Source of the DNA: Marmoricola sp.
Lineage (GTDB): Bacteria > Actinomycetota > Actinomycetes > Propionibacteriales > Nocardioidaceae
Reading direction: 5' to 3'
Length of the DNA: 64,000 nt
Assembly: GCA_025965195.1 (NCBI GenBank)
Contig: JAOPXK010000086.1
Span: 1 to 64,000 of the forward strand
Shown: positions 17,791-27,287 of the stretch, one piece after another
Layout of the letters: every line of letters begins with the position of its first letter
How positions within the stretch are numbered: position 1 is the stretch's first letter
Made by a program: the position numbers and the translations under genes
The notes under the pieces: model-generated
The model's database searches: none
What the model saw: only the letters and a program-made list of their open reading frames with translations
What the model was told of the DNA's origin: nothing

Positions 17791-20700
17791 GTGCCCACGA
17801 CGCTGGATGAGAGCAAATCGAAGCTTCTCGCCAAGTTGTCCAGTTACGCAGACAGTCAACCCGGGACCCATCCCGAAGGCCTGACGCAACTCCTGAAGTC
17901 CTACTACCGGCATGCCGCGCCCGAGGACGTCGTCGAGCGCAGCGAGGCCGACCTGTACGGCGCGGTGCTGCACCAGCTCCTTTCGGCCACGGACCGCCCA
18001 CAGGGCAAGGCGATCGTGTCGGTCTTCACCCCGACCCGCGAGACCGACGGCTGGTCGGCCGGCGGCCGGACCGTCGTCGAGGTCGTCACCGACGACATGC
18101 CATTCCTGGTCGACTCGGTGTCGATGGCGCTCGACCAGGCCCAGCACGACGTCGATCTGGTCGTCCACCCGCAACTCGTCGTCCGTCGCGACGTGGGCGG
18201 CCGGCTCCATGAGGTGCTCGACGAGCACTCCGACACCAGCGAGCACGACGTCTCCCGCGAGTCCTGGATGCACCTGGAGATCGACCGGATTCCGGACGAC
18301 GAGATCGCGAACGTCCAGCAGGTGCTGGAGAAAGTCCTCACCGACGTTCGCGAAGCCGTCGAGGACTGGCAGCGGATGCACGACCAGGTCGACAAGGTCA
18401 TCGCGGACCTCGAGGTGCACCCGCCGCCGTTGCCGGCCGATGAGGTCGAACAGGGCACGGCGCTGCTGCACTGGCTCGCGGAGGACCACTTCACCTTCCT
18501 CGGCTACCGCGAGTACCGCCTCGACACCGATGGAGAGCACGACATCCTCAGGGCAGTCCCCGGCACCGGCTTCGGCATCCTGCGGACCGACCCGACGGCA
18601 CCCACCGTGCTGCCCGCCAAGGTCGCGGCGCGGTCTCGCGAGAAGAAGCTGCTCGTCCTCGCGAAGGCCAACTCCCGTGCGACCGTGCACCGTCCGGTCT
18701 ATCTCGACTACGTCGGGGTGAAGACGTTCGGCGACGACGGCGAGGTGACCGGGGAGCGGCGGTTCCTCGGGCTGTTCTCCTCGACGGCCTATACCGAGTC
18801 GGTCAACCGGATCCCGCTGCTGCGCCAGAAAGCCCGCAGTGTGCTGGCCGAGGCCGGTTTCGATCCGATGAGCCACGCAGGCAAGGCCTTGATGGACGTC
18901 CTGGAGACCTACCCGCGCGACGAGCTCTTCCAGACTCCCGTCGAGGAGCTCGTGCCGATCGCGACCCAGGTGATGCACACCCGGGAGAAGCGTCAGCTGC
19001 GGCTGTTCGTCCGGCCCGACATCTACGGCCGGTTCCTGTCCTGCCTGGTCTATCTTCCGCGCGACCGCTACACGACGGCCGTGCGCGAGCGGATTGCCTC
19101 GATCCTCAAGGAGCAGCTGCACGGCGAGACCGTCGAGTACGCCGCCCGGGTCGGGGACTCGACCTCGGCGCGACTGCACTTCGTGATCCGTCCCAAGGCC
19201 GGTGAGCAGATCGGCACGTACGACGTACAGGACCTCGAGCGTCGCTGTGCCGAGGCTGCCCGGTCGTGGCGCGACGACTTCGCGGCCGCCGTCGTCAAGA
19301 AGTACGGCGACCAGGACGGCACCCGCCTCGCCAGGATCTACGGCGACTGCTTTCCCGAGGCCTACAAGGAGGACTACCCGCCGGCTTCGGCTTCGGTGGA
19401 CCTCGGCCGGCTCGAGGCGATCGAGGGTGACGGCATCGCGCTCTCCCTCGACCAGCCCGATGCCCGGCAGGGCGACCAGGGTGACGCTCGGCTGAAGATC
19501 TACCGGGTCGGCGCACCGCTGTCTCTTTCGGAAATCCTGCCTGTTCTCTCCATGATGGGCGTGGAGGTCGTCGACGAGCGCCCCTACGCGCTCGAGGGGC
19601 TGCCGCGGCCCTCGCACATCTACGACTTCGGGCTGCGCTACCCGCGCGCGGTGCCGGCCAAGGCACGAGAGCTCTTCCAGGACACGGTCGCCGCGGTCTG
19701 GGACGGCAGCAACGAGAGCGACGGGTTCAACGCGCTGGTGCTCGCCGTCGGGCTGACCTGGCGGCAGGCGACGGTGCTGCGTGCCTATGCCAAGCACATG
19801 CGTCAGGGCGGCACTCCGTTCGCGCAGGACTACATCGAGGACGCGCTCCGCAACAACGTCGACATCACCAGGTACCTCGTCGCGCTGTTCGAGGCCCGCT
19901 TCGACCCCGGGACGCGCGCCCTCCCGGCCGCCAACGACTCCCGGATCGCCCGGTGCGCCGACCTCGAGGGCCGGATCGAGCGTGCGCTCGACGACGTCTC
20001 GAGCCTCGACCACGACCGGATCCTGCGCTCCTACCTGACGGCGATCAAGGCGACGCTGCGGACGAACTTCTTCCAGTCCGAGGCTCCGACCGACGAAGGC
20101 TCGGACCCGAGACCGCATCCCTACCTGTCGCTCAAGCTCGACCCGTCGCAGATCCCCGATCTGCCCGAGCCCCGGCCGAAGTTCGAGATCTTCGTCTACT
20201 CGCCACGCGTCGAGGGAGTACACCTCCGCTTCGGAGCGGTTGCACGTGGCGGGCTGCGCTGGTCGGACCGGCGCGACGACTTCCGCACCGAGGTGCTCGG
20301 CCTGGTCAAGGCGCAGATGGTGAAGAACACCGTGATCGTGCCGGTCGGCGCGAAGGGCGGGTTCTTCGCCAAGATGCTGCCCGATCCGGGCGATCGTGAC
20401 GCGTACATGGCCGAGGGCATCGCCTGCTACAAGACGTTGATCTGTGGACTGCTCGACATCACCGACAACATGGTCGAGGGCGTGGTGGTGCCGCCACGGG
20501 ACGTCGTGCGCCACGACGGAGACGACGCCTACCTCGTCGTCGCGGCCGACAAGGGCACCGCGACGTTCAGCGACATCGCGAACGGCGTCGCCATCGACTA
20601 CGGCTTCTGGCTCGGTGACGCCTTCGCCTCGGGTGGCTCGGTCGGCTACGACCACAAGGTGATGGGCATCACGGCCCGAGGTGCCTGGGTCTCCGTACGC

Positions 20701-22644
20701 CGGCACTTCCGCGAGATGGGCGTCGACACCCAGTTGGAGGACTTCACCTGTGTCGGCATCGGTGACATGTCCGGCGACGTCTTCGGCAACGGGATGCTGT
20801 GCTCGCCGCACACCCGGCTGGTTGCGGCCTTCGACCACCGCGACATCTTCCTCGATCCGGACCCCGACGCGGCTCCGTCGTACGCCGAGCGCAAGCGGCT
20901 CTTCGACCTGCCGCGCAGTTCGTGGAAGGACTACGACGCCGACCTGATCTCCGAGGGCGGGGGAGTGTTCTCGCGCTCGCTGAAGGCGATCCCGGTCAGC
21001 CCCCAGGTCAGGCAGGCGTTGGGGATCGAAGCCGAGAAGCTGACTCCGGCAGAGCTGATGACCGCGATCCTGCGAGCGCCCGTCGACCTGCTCTGGAACG
21101 GCGGCATCGGTGTCTACGTCAAGGGTGAGTCGGAGTCGCACGCCGAGGCCGGGGACAAGTCCAACGACGCGATCCGGATCAACGGCAGTGAGCTTCGCGC
21201 AAAGTGCGTGGGCGAGGGCGGCAACCTCGGGCTCACCCAGACCGGTCGCATCGAGTACGCCCTCAGGGGCGGCCGGCTGAACACCGACTTCATCGACAAC
21301 TCTGCCGGCGTGGACACCTCCGACCACGAGGTGAACATCAAGATCCTGCTCGACCGGGTGATGGCCGACGGCGAGCTGACCCAGCAACAGCGCAACGAGC
21401 TGCTCGCGTCGATGACCGACGAGGTCGGCGACCAGGTGCTGGTCGACAACTACGAGCAGAACGTGGCGCTCGCCAACGCCAGTGCGCAGGCACCGGCGCT
21501 GCTGCACGTGCATGAGGACTGGATCCGGTCGCTCGAGCACGACGGTCTCCTCAACCGCGAGCTCGAGGCGCTGCCGACGCGGCGCGAGGTGGCCAACCGC
21601 CTCGAGAACCGGGAGGGCCTGACTGTTCCCGAGTTGTCGGTCCTGATGGCCTACACGAAGATCGTGCTCGCCGACGAGCTGTTGCGCAGCGACCTCGCCG
21701 ACGACCCGTTCCTGCGCAGCGACCTCTACTCGTACTTCCCGAGCAAGATGCGGCAGGGGTACCGCGCCCAGATGGAGCAGCACCCGCTGCGCCGCGAGAT
21801 CATCGTCACCCAGATCGTGAACCAGCTCGTCAACGCAGCCGGCATCACCTACTACCACCGCCTCGCGGGGGAGACCTCGGCCTCGGCGGCCGAGCTGACC
21901 CGGGCCAACTTCGTCGCCCGCGAGATCTTCGGCGCCGAGATGATGCATCGCGAGCTGGCCGCGTTCGACAACCAGATCGACGCCGCCGTGCAGACCCGGA
22001 TGCGGATCGAGTGCCGCACGCTGGTCGAGAGGGCGTCGCGCTGGCTGGTCAACAACCGCAGGCATCCGATGGACAGCGAGACCGTGGTCGACCAGTTCGA
22101 GATCGTGGTCGAGCAGGTGATGGCCGAGCTGCCGAACCTGCTGACCGGTCGCGAGCACGAGGCGTTCGAGAAGCGCCGGGACGACCTGGTCGCCCACGGT
22201 GTGCCGGAGGCTGTCGCGACGAAGGTGGCGGTCTGCCCGCCGGCGTACATGGTGCTCGGGATCGTCGAGACCAGCCGGCGGGACAACCTCGACCCGCTCG
22301 AAGTGGCCAGGGTGCACTTCGCGATCGGCGAGCGACTCGGTCTGCCCGCGCTGGTGTCCCGGATCCTTGCGCTTCCTCGGGAGGACCGCTGGCAGACGAT
22401 GGCCCGGGCGGCTTTGCGTGACGACCTGCACGGCGTCCACGCCCAGCTCACCGCGCTGATCCTCGCCACCACGAAGAGCGAGGACCCGGCACCGGTGCGG
22501 GTCGCTGAGTGGGAGGACGCCGACGAGGTGGTCGTCGGACGAGCCGTCGGCACGCTCGAGGAGATCTGCGCCGACGACAATGCCGACCTGGCTCGGGTCT
22601 CGGTCGGCCTGCGCGTCGTACGCAGCTTGCTCGCCACCCCGTAA
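17791..22644 (+). CDS. gdh: NAD-dependent glutamate dehydrogenase, large (180 kDa) type
   Basis: The 1617-aa enzyme deaminates glutamate to 2-oxoglutarate with NAD. Its length matches the L_180 class of actinobacteria and proteobacteria. The N-terminal half carries ACT-like regulatory regions (for example VEVVTDDMPFLVDSVSMAL near 90). The catalytic domain (about 790-1250) includes GAVARGGLRWSDRRDDFRTEVLGL, MVKNTVIVPVGAKGGFF with the substrate-binding Lys, and VCVGIGDMSGDVFGN-type nucleotide binding (CVGIGDMSGDVFGNGML). GTG 17791 is favoured by AAGGTGG upstream. Together with pruA it would funnel proline to 2-oxoglutarate. In mycobacteria this enzyme is inhibited by the FHA protein GarA; no garA is here. 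Confidence 0.97.
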   Translation: MPTTLDESKSKLLAKLSSYADSQPGTHPEGLTQLLKSYYRHAAPEDVVERSEADLYGAVLHQLLSATDRPQGKAIVSVFTPTRETDGWSAGGRTVVEVVTDDMPFLVDSVSMALDQAQHDVDLVVHPQLVVRRDVGGRLHEVLDEHSDTSEHDVSRESWMHLEIDRIPDDEIANVQQVLEKVLTDVREAVEDWQRMHDQVDKVIADLEVHPPPLPADEVEQGTALLHWLAEDHFTFLGYREYRLDTDGEHDILRAVPGTGFGILRTDPTAPTVLPAKVAARSREKKLLVLAKANSRATVHRPVYLDYVGVKTFGDDGEVTGERRFLGLFSSTAYTESVNRIPLLRQKARSVLAEAGFDPMSHAGKALMDVLETYPRDELFQTPVEELVPIATQVMHTREKRQLRLFVRPDIYGRFLSCLVYLPRDRYTTAVRERIASILKEQLHGETVEYAARVGDSTSARLHFVIRPKAGEQIGTYDVQDLERRCAEAARSWRDDFAAAVVKKYGDQDGTRLARIYGDCFPEAYKEDYPPASASVDLGRLEAIEGDGIALSLDQPDARQGDQGDARLKIYRVGAPLSLSEILPVLSMMGVEVVDERPYALEGLPRPSHIYDFGLRYPRAVPAKARELFQDTVAAVWDGSNESDGFNALVLAVGLTWRQATVLRAYAKHMRQGGTPFAQDYIEDALRNNVDITRYLVALFEARFDPGTRALPAANDSRIARCADLEGRIERALDDVSSLDHDRILRSYLTAIKATLRTNFFQSEAPTDEGSDPRPHPYLSLKLDPSQIPDLPEPRPKFEIFVYSPRVEGVHLRFGAVARGGLRWSDRRDDFRTEVLGLVKAQMVKNTVIVPVGAKGGFFAKMLPDPGDRDAYMAEGIACYKTLICGLLDITDNMVEGVVVPPRDVVRHDGDDAYLVVAADKGTATFSDIANGVAIDYGFWLGDAFASGGSVGYDHKVMGITARGAWVSVRRHFREMGVDTQLEDFTCVGIGDMSGDVFGNGMLCSPHTRLVAAFDHRDIFLDPDPDAAPSYAERKRLFDLPRSSWKDYDADLISEGGGVFSRSLKAIPVSPQVRQALGIEAEKLTPAELMTAILRAPVDLLWNGGIGVYVKGESESHAEAGDKSNDAIRINGSELRAKCVGEGGNLGLTQTGRIEYALRGGRLNTDFIDNSAGVDTSDHEVNIKILLDRVMADGELTQQQRNELLASMTDEVGDQVLVDNYEQNVALANASAQAPALLHVHEDWIRSLEHDGLLNRELEALPTRREVANRLENREGLTVPELSVLMAYTKIVLADELLRSDLADDPFLRSDLYSYFPSKMRQGYRAQMEQHPLRREIIVTQIVNQLVNAAGITYYHRLAGETSASAAELTRANFVAREIFGAEMMHRELAAFDNQIDAAVQTRMRIECRTLVERASRWLVNNRRHPMDSETVVDQFEIVVEQVMAELPNLLTGREHEAFEKRRDDLVAHGVPEAVATKVAVCPPAYMVLGIVETSRRDNLDPLEVARVHFAIGERLGLPALVSRILALPREDRWQTMARAALRDDLHGVHAQLTALILATTKSEDPAPVRVAEWEDADEVVVGRAVGTLEEICADDNADLARVSVGLRVVRSLLATP

Positions 22645-22674
22645 AGCCGTCAGTGGCGACCGATATCGGCCCAC

Positions 22675-22680
22675 TAGGGT
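22675..22680 (+). promoter_or_regulatory. -10 element, probable leaderless promoter of the methyltransferase
   Basis: TAGGGT, then 6 nt, then ATG 22687. No ribosome site is present between them, so the mRNA probably starts at or next to the ATG. Confidence 0.5.
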
Positions 22681-22686
22681 TGGCCC

Positions 22687-23415
22687 ATGGATCGTGTCGA
22701 ACGCCCGCTTGAACGCCGCGCCGCTGCCCGTACGGCGGTGGTGTGGGATGCGGTCGAGCAGTGCCTGGCCGGTACGTCGGACCAGCGGGTCGTCGACATC
22801 GGGGGCGGCACCGGCGGTTTCGCCGTCCGGGTCGCCGAGCTCGGCCACCGGGTCACCGTCATCGACCCGAGCCCGGATGCCCTTGCCGCGCTGGCAAGGC
22901 GGGCCCAGGAGCAGGGCGTCGCCGACCGGGTGACCGCCCAGCAGGGTGACCTCGCCGACCTGCCCGGACTGGTCGACCCGGGCACGGTCGACCTTGCGCT
23001 GTGCCATGGCGTGCTCGGCATCCTGGACGATCCTGCGGCCGGCCTGACCACCATCGGACAAGCGCTCCGGCCCGGTGGTGTCCTCAGCCTGCTGGTCAGC
23101 CAACGCCACGCGGCCGTACTCACCCGGGCGATGGCTGGGCACTTCGGCCAGGCCAAGGCACTCCTCGAGGGTGCTCAGCCCGACGGTGGCGAGCGTCGGT
23201 TCACTGCCGAGGAGACGGCCGGGCTGCTCACCGCCGCCGGTTTCGCGCCGACCGCCGTGCACGCGATCCGGGTCTTTGCCGACCTGGTGCCGTCGTCCTT
23301 GCTCGACCTCGAGCCCGGGGCGTCAGCCGCGCTTCTCGACCTCGAGCGGGCCGTCGCCTCGCGTCCGGAGTACCTCACCCTGGCGGCGCAGATCCACACG
23401 CTCGCCACTCACTAG
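22687..23415 (+). CDS. Class I SAM-dependent methyltransferase
   Basis: The 242-aa protein has the Rossmann-type methyltransferase motif I VVDIGGGTGGFAVRVAELG (about residues 38-56), acidic motif II ending VTVIDPSP, and a motif IV-like DLALCHGVLGIL (about 103), followed by ALRPGGVLSLLV. A C-terminal helical cap is typical of small-molecule methyltransferases. The substrate cannot be read from sequence. It follows gdh by 42 nt but appears to have its own leaderless promoter, and it converges with the L,D-transpeptidase gene (9 nt gap). Confidence 0.88.
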   Translation: MDRVERPLERRAAARTAVVWDAVEQCLAGTSDQRVVDIGGGTGGFAVRVAELGHRVTVIDPSPDALAALARRAQEQGVADRVTAQQGDLADLPGLVDPGTVDLALCHGVLGILDDPAAGLTTIGQALRPGGVLSLLVSQRHAAVLTRAMAGHFGQAKALLEGAQPDGGERRFTAEETAGLLTAAGFAPTAVHAIRVFADLVPSSLLDLEPGASAALLDLERAVASRPEYLTLAAQIHTLATH

Positions 23416-23424
23416 CGTCCTTCG

Positions 23425-24261
23425 TCAGTCCCAGGCGCCGTAGACGGTCACCGTGAGCTTGGCGTTGTGGGTCAGGTTCCAGAGCTGGCGTGCGTCCTCG
23501 ATGTAGAAGTTCACACAACCGTGGCTGTGTCCGTCGAACGGGTTGGTCATCAGCTCCGAACCGTGCAGCGCCTGTCCGCCGGAGAAGAACTGCGAGTAGG
23601 GCATCCCGCCGCCGTACTGGTGGCTGACGTGGGCGATGTCGCGCCAGTAGACGTTGAAGCTTCCCGTGCGGGTCTGCAAGGTGTACTGGCCGGTCCGCAC
23701 CAGCCAGGAGTTGTAGAGCGCGCCGTTCTTGAACAAGGACGCCTGGTGCCGCTTCCGGTCGACGCACATGTGCCAGCCCGGGCCGTCGCAGACCTTCGGC
23801 GCCACGCCGTACGTCGTGCGCGGGATCAACTTGGCCCACGTCACCGGATTCATGGCGCCCGTCTGGCGGAGCCCCCACCTGGCCTGGAACGCCTTGACGG
23901 CCTTCTCGGTGGACGCGCCGAAGACTCCGTCGATCGCGGACTTGTAGAGCCCGGTCCGGGCGAGCCGCAGCTGCACCTCGCGGACGTGCTGGATGTGCTG
24001 GGGCCCGTTGTCGCGGGTGCCTGTCTTGATGCCTTCACGGGTGAAGGGCTGGGCGAGGGACCACTTGGCGGCCACTGGGGCAACCGCTGGGCCAACCGCT
24101 GGGCCAACCGCTGGGGCGACCGCTGTGACAACCGCTGTGACAACCGCTGGGGCAACCACCTTGGCGGGTGTATCCGGCGTGGCTTCCGCCGGGGTCAGCA
24201 CCCCCGCCGCACTTCCGAGTAGCAGCGTGAGCGTGCCGATCAGGCCGATGGTCCTGCGCAT
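23425..24261 (-). CDS. L,D-transpeptidase with peptidoglycan-binding domain
   Basis: The 278-aa exported protein has a signal peptide (MRRTIGLIGTLTLLLGSAAG), a low-complexity Val/Ala/Pro region coded by a 12-bp tandem repeat (about 35-65), a PG_binding_1 domain (about 85-145; VREVQLRLARTGLYKSAIDGVFG), and a YkuD catalytic domain ending in HSHGCVNFYIEDARQLW with the catalytic Cys at about 247. Such enzymes form 3-3 peptidoglycan crosslinks or attach proteins. AAGGAGAG precedes the ATG. A 20-bp direct repeat lies in the leader or promoter. Confidence 0.93.
   Translation of the reverse strand: MRRTIGLIGTLTLLLGSAAGVLTPAEATPDTPAKVVAPAVVTAVVTAVAPAVGPAVGPAVAPVAAKWSLAQPFTREGIKTGTRDNGPQHIQHVREVQLRLARTGLYKSAIDGVFGASTEKAVKAFQARWGLRQTGAMNPVTWAKLIPRTTYGVAPKVCDGPGWHMCVDRKRHQASLFKNGALYNSWLVRTGQYTLQTRTGSFNVYWRDIAHVSHQYGGGMPYSQFFSGGQALHGSELMTNPFDGHSHGCVNFYIEDARQLWNLTHNAKLTVTVYGAWD
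24081..24157. repeat. 12-bp tandem repeat inside the L,D-transpeptidase gene
   Basis: Six full copies of a unit close to CAACCGCTGGGC, plus a 5-nt partial copy, run without gaps. Two copies are identical and the others differ at one to three positions. It codes for four-residue repeats in the V/A/P/G-rich linker. The unit is a multiple of three, so copy-number change would keep the frame and alter linker length. Confidence 0.9.
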
Positions 24262-24274
24262 TGCGTCTCTCCTT

Positions 24275-24314
24275 GTGTTTCCCAGTGGTCCCGAGTGTTT
24301 CCCAGTGGTCCCGA
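24275..24314. repeat. 20-bp perfect direct repeat upstream of the L,D-transpeptidase
   Basis: GTGTTTCCCAGTGGTCCCGA occurs twice back to back (24275-24294, 24295-24314), followed by two degraded pieces (GTGCTCCGA, GTGTCCG). It starts 14 nt upstream of the minus-strand ATG, so it lies in the leader or core promoter. It could be a pair of regulator sites two helical turns apart. Confidence 0.85.
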
Positions 24315-24412
24315 GTGCTCCGAGTGTCCGGGTCTGTGTCTATATGACGCCATCGGACACACTTTCGTTGTATCGAGCCCGAAAATTCTGGACAGCGATT
24401 TTTGGTCCCGGG

Positions 24413-24441
24413 TTCCGACATTCCCTGAGCGTGCCTAGACT
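24413..24441 (+). promoter_or_regulatory. Candidate promoter of the DUF3040 gene
   Basis: TTCCGA (24413-24418), 17 nt, then TAGACT (24436-24441). The start codon is 44 nt downstream, with a GGAGGA ribosome site in between. Confidence 0.45.
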
Positions 24442-24484
24442 GAAAAGACCGAGTCAGAATCTCGCGTTCACCGTGGAGGAAGCC

Positions 24485-24940
24485 GTGCCGCTCTCGGATG
24501 AGGAGTTGCGTCTGCTGGAGCAGATGGAACGCGCCCTTGCCCAGGAGGACCCGAAGTTCGTCTCGGCGCTTCAGGGTCGTTCGTTGCACCACCGCAACCG
24601 GCTGCGCACCGCCGCCGCCGGCGTGGTCTTCCTCGTGGGAGTCGTGACCCTGATGGGTGGCGCCATCGCCCAGCTCATCTGGCTCGGAGTGCTCGGCTTC
24701 GTGGTCATGCTCACCTCCGCCGTCGTGGGGCTCACCGCCTGGCGAGGACGGAGTGCGCACCAGCAGCCGACCGGCAGCGACGCGCTCTTTGACTTCAACG
24801 ACAACGGTCACCCGTTCCAGGTGATCCAGGGTGGCCGGGCTGGTCGGCGTACGCGCCGCCCGAAGGCGAAGTCCGGCGAGTCCTTCATGCAGCGCATGGA
24901 GCAGCGCTGGCAGCGTCGTCGCGACAACGGCGGTTTCTAG
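24485..24940 (+). CDS. DUF3040 small membrane protein
   Basis: The 151-aa protein starts MPLSDEELRLLEQMERALAQEDPKF, the diagnostic N-terminus of the actinobacterial DUF3040 family. Two membrane helices follow (about 43-62 and 66-88), then a basic tail (GRRTRRPKAKSG; QRWQRRRDNGGF). GTG 24485 has GGAGGA 7 nt upstream. The function is unknown; members often sit near cell-division genes, as here, about 5 kb from mraZ. It is convergent with the transglutaminase operon (13-nt gap). Confidence 0.93.
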   Translation: MPLSDEELRLLEQMERALAQEDPKFVSALQGRSLHHRNRLRTAAAGVVFLVGVVTLMGGAIAQLIWLGVLGFVVMLTSAVVGLTAWRGRSAHQQPTGSDALFDFNDNGHPFQVIQGGRAGRRTRRPKAKSGESFMQRMEQRWQRRRDNGGF

Positions 24941-24953
24941 GAGCTCGGCTTCC

Positions 24954-27287
24954 TCAGACGCGCTCCGCGGCCTGACGTCCGATGGCCGCAGCCGGGGCCG
25001 GCGTCCGACGAGCCAGCACCGATCGCGGGAACACCCTCGCCAGGCGCTGGCCGGCTGGGCGCACCGAGCTCGCCAGCAGGGCCGACCAGGACTGCACGGC
25101 CGCCAGCACCTGCTGCTGGGTCGCATCATCGGTCCCGAACGGGCGCGCATAGCGAGCCCGCTCCACGAACTCCACGAAGTCATCGAGCTCGGCGAGCTGT
25201 TCCGGCGTCGGGTTCACCTGCTCGACGAGCAGCTGCCCGGTCGCCCGAGGTGACTTTGCCGCGGGCCAGGCGATGCCGAGGTCCGTGGCAGTCGCCTGCA
25301 GCTCGGCCCATGCGCCTGCCGCGAGCGACGGCGGGTCCTGGCCCGGGGCGAGCCACATCCGGCGCCGGGAGTCGCGGAGCAGCCGGGGCGCGGCCGAGAC
25401 CAGCAGCACCAGGATGATGAGCGCCAGCAGCGGGATCCAGGTGTGGTTGCCACCGGCACCAGTGGTCGTCGGGGCCGGGACGTTGTCGGTGGGCTTGGGC
25501 TTGTTGTTGGCGGTCGCCGGAGCCGTCGGACTCTCGGTCGCCGTGTTCGGGGCCACCACCCGTTCGCGGGTGTACGCCGGTGCGCGACCGCTCTGGACCG
25601 AGGGAGTGGGCTCGAAGTGGACCCAGCCGACGCCGGCGAAGTACATCTCCGGCCAGGCGTGCAGCTCGTCGCTGGTGAAGATGTAGTTGTCCGGGCTGTC
25701 GTTCACGTCGGGACTCCGGAACCCGACACTGACGCGTGACGGGATCCCGAGGGTGCGGCCCATCACCGCCATCGCCGCAGCGAACTGCTCGCAGTAGCCG
25801 ACCTTGTCGGTGGTGATGAACCTGGCCAGCTCGGACGTCCCGGATCCGGGACGCTGGGCGGTGGAGTAGGTGAATCCGCCGGTGCTGCGGAACCAGTCCT
25901 GCAGCGCGACGACCTTCGCGTACTCCGTGGTCGCGCCGCGGGTCACCTGCAGGGCGACGTCCTTGATCGTCTTGGGCAGGTTCGCCGGCAGCTTCGTCAT
26001 CGGGTCGACGATCGATGTCGGCGGGCTGAACGCGTCGTTCAACGACGTCGAGGTGATCCGGGGGTTGGCCGCCGCCGTTTGGTAGCTCATGCCCCGGCTG
26101 GTCGAGTCGGCGCCCGCATCGACGATGTCGAGGGTGGTGACGTCGTACCTCCAGTCGCCGGTGTCGACCGTGACGTCGCTGGCAGGGTACGGCGTGGGCA
26201 GCCAGCGCGTCTCGAAGGTCGAGGCGAGCCGGAGGTCCCAGGTGTGTGGGTCGTCCTTGGTCGAGGAGGTGCTTCCGGGCGCGGCCGGCATCGCGCCATG
26301 GACCTGGTTGGACTTGGGAATGTGGCGCGAGGAGGGCCGCCAGTCGGTGCCGGTGAACTCGTCGAGCACGGTCATCCGGAGGTACTCCGGGTCAGGTTGG
26401 TCGGTCGTCAGATAGACGAGGGGAGTGTGTGTCTGGGCGGCGAGGTCTCGGCGGAGATCCACCAGCGGGTTGACGATCTGGATGCCGGAGCTGGGGCCGT
26501 TGCCGGGCTTGTTGCCGTCGTGCAGCCCGAAGAGGTCGTGTCCCACCGGGATCGCGAGGGGGAGCATCAGCGCTCCGAGGGTCGTCACCATCCCGATCCG
26601 GACGGCGGCAGTGCGCACCGAGCCCCCGTTGACCATCTGGTCGAGCGAGTTCCACCGGGTGCCGTTGCCGACGACGGTCCGACCCCACCCGAGCACGCGC
26701 CGCGTCTCCTCGGTGCTCAGCAGCATCAGGAAGAGGAAGGCGGTCGCCACGAAGACCACCCACGACAGGCCCTGGACCAGGACGCTGATCGGGATGCTCA
26801 GCGTGAGCAGGATCGGCAGTCCCGCGAGGGGCACCCGGCCGAGCCCGCAGGCGAGCAGGTCGATCGCAAGCATGATCCCGATGGAGCAGACCAGCAGGTA
26901 GATGTAGGCCTCGTGCCGGTCTGCCGACACGGGTGCGGTGAACTTGTTGACGTCGACGGCGCCCAGATGGACCGCGTGCCAGACATGGCGCACCGAGGTG
27001 GGAGTCGGCACCCAGCGATGCCATGAGCTCGCGGCGTAGTAGTGGTGGTTGACGAACAGCGCACACACGACGACCTGGATCAGCGGCACGGCGTACCACG
27101 GAACGCGGAGCGCCCTGGCCCACGCGCCGACCGCTGCGAGCAGGAACCCGGCGACCAGGGCAGGCCCGAGGTAGTGCCGGGGGAGATCGATCAGCCCACG
27201 CCAGGACAGCAGGGCCACCCAGCCGGTGAACATCGCCAGCATCGACGTGCCCAAGGTGCGCGGAAGACGCGTCGGTGTGCGGGTCAT
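24954..27287 (-). CDS. TgpA-like membrane transglutaminase (DUF3488/transglutaminase-like)
   Basis: The 777-aa protein has an N-terminal block of about six membrane helices (to about residue 215), an external region, a transglutaminase-like domain with catalytic Cys in GYCEQFAAAMAVMGR (about 500), His in HAWPEMYF and the acidic residue region WVHFEPTPS, a Pro/Thr linker and a last membrane helix, then a cytoplasmic DUF4129-like tail. Start is the ATG at 27287, which overlaps the DUF58 stop by 4 nt. The set moxR-DUF58-transglutaminase is widespread; TgpA is essential in Pseudomonas aeruginosa, but the substrate is unclear. Confidence 0.93.
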   Translation of the reverse strand: MTRTPTRLPRTLGTSMLAMFTGWVALLSWRGLIDLPRHYLGPALVAGFLLAAVGAWARALRVPWYAVPLIQVVVCALFVNHHYYAASSWHRWVPTPTSVRHVWHAVHLGAVDVNKFTAPVSADRHEAYIYLLVCSIGIMLAIDLLACGLGRVPLAGLPILLTLSIPISVLVQGLSWVVFVATAFLFLMLLSTEETRRVLGWGRTVVGNGTRWNSLDQMVNGGSVRTAAVRIGMVTTLGALMLPLAIPVGHDLFGLHDGNKPGNGPSSGIQIVNPLVDLRRDLAAQTHTPLVYLTTDQPDPEYLRMTVLDEFTGTDWRPSSRHIPKSNQVHGAMPAAPGSTSSTKDDPHTWDLRLASTFETRWLPTPYPASDVTVDTGDWRYDVTTLDIVDAGADSTSRGMSYQTAAANPRITSTSLNDAFSPPTSIVDPMTKLPANLPKTIKDVALQVTRGATTEYAKVVALQDWFRSTGGFTYSTAQRPGSGTSELARFITTDKVGYCEQFAAAMAVMGRTLGIPSRVSVGFRSPDVNDSPDNYIFTSDELHAWPEMYFAGVGWVHFEPTPSVQSGRAPAYTRERVVAPNTATESPTAPATANNKPKPTDNVPAPTTTGAGGNHTWIPLLALIILVLLVSAAPRLLRDSRRRMWLAPGQDPPSLAAGAWAELQATATDLGIAWPAAKSPRATGQLLVEQVNPTPEQLAELDDFVEFVERARYARPFGTDDATQQQVLAAVQSWSALLASSVRPAGQRLARVFPRSVLARRTPAPAAAIGRQAAERV

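Noticed and set aside
17785-23262. 1825-aa minus-strand ORF opposite gdh
   Set aside because: It is the antisense shadow of the clearly homologous gdh and methyltransferase genes, a common artefact in GC-rich DNA. Its translation is low-complexity Leu/Val/Asp/Arg-rich with no domain.
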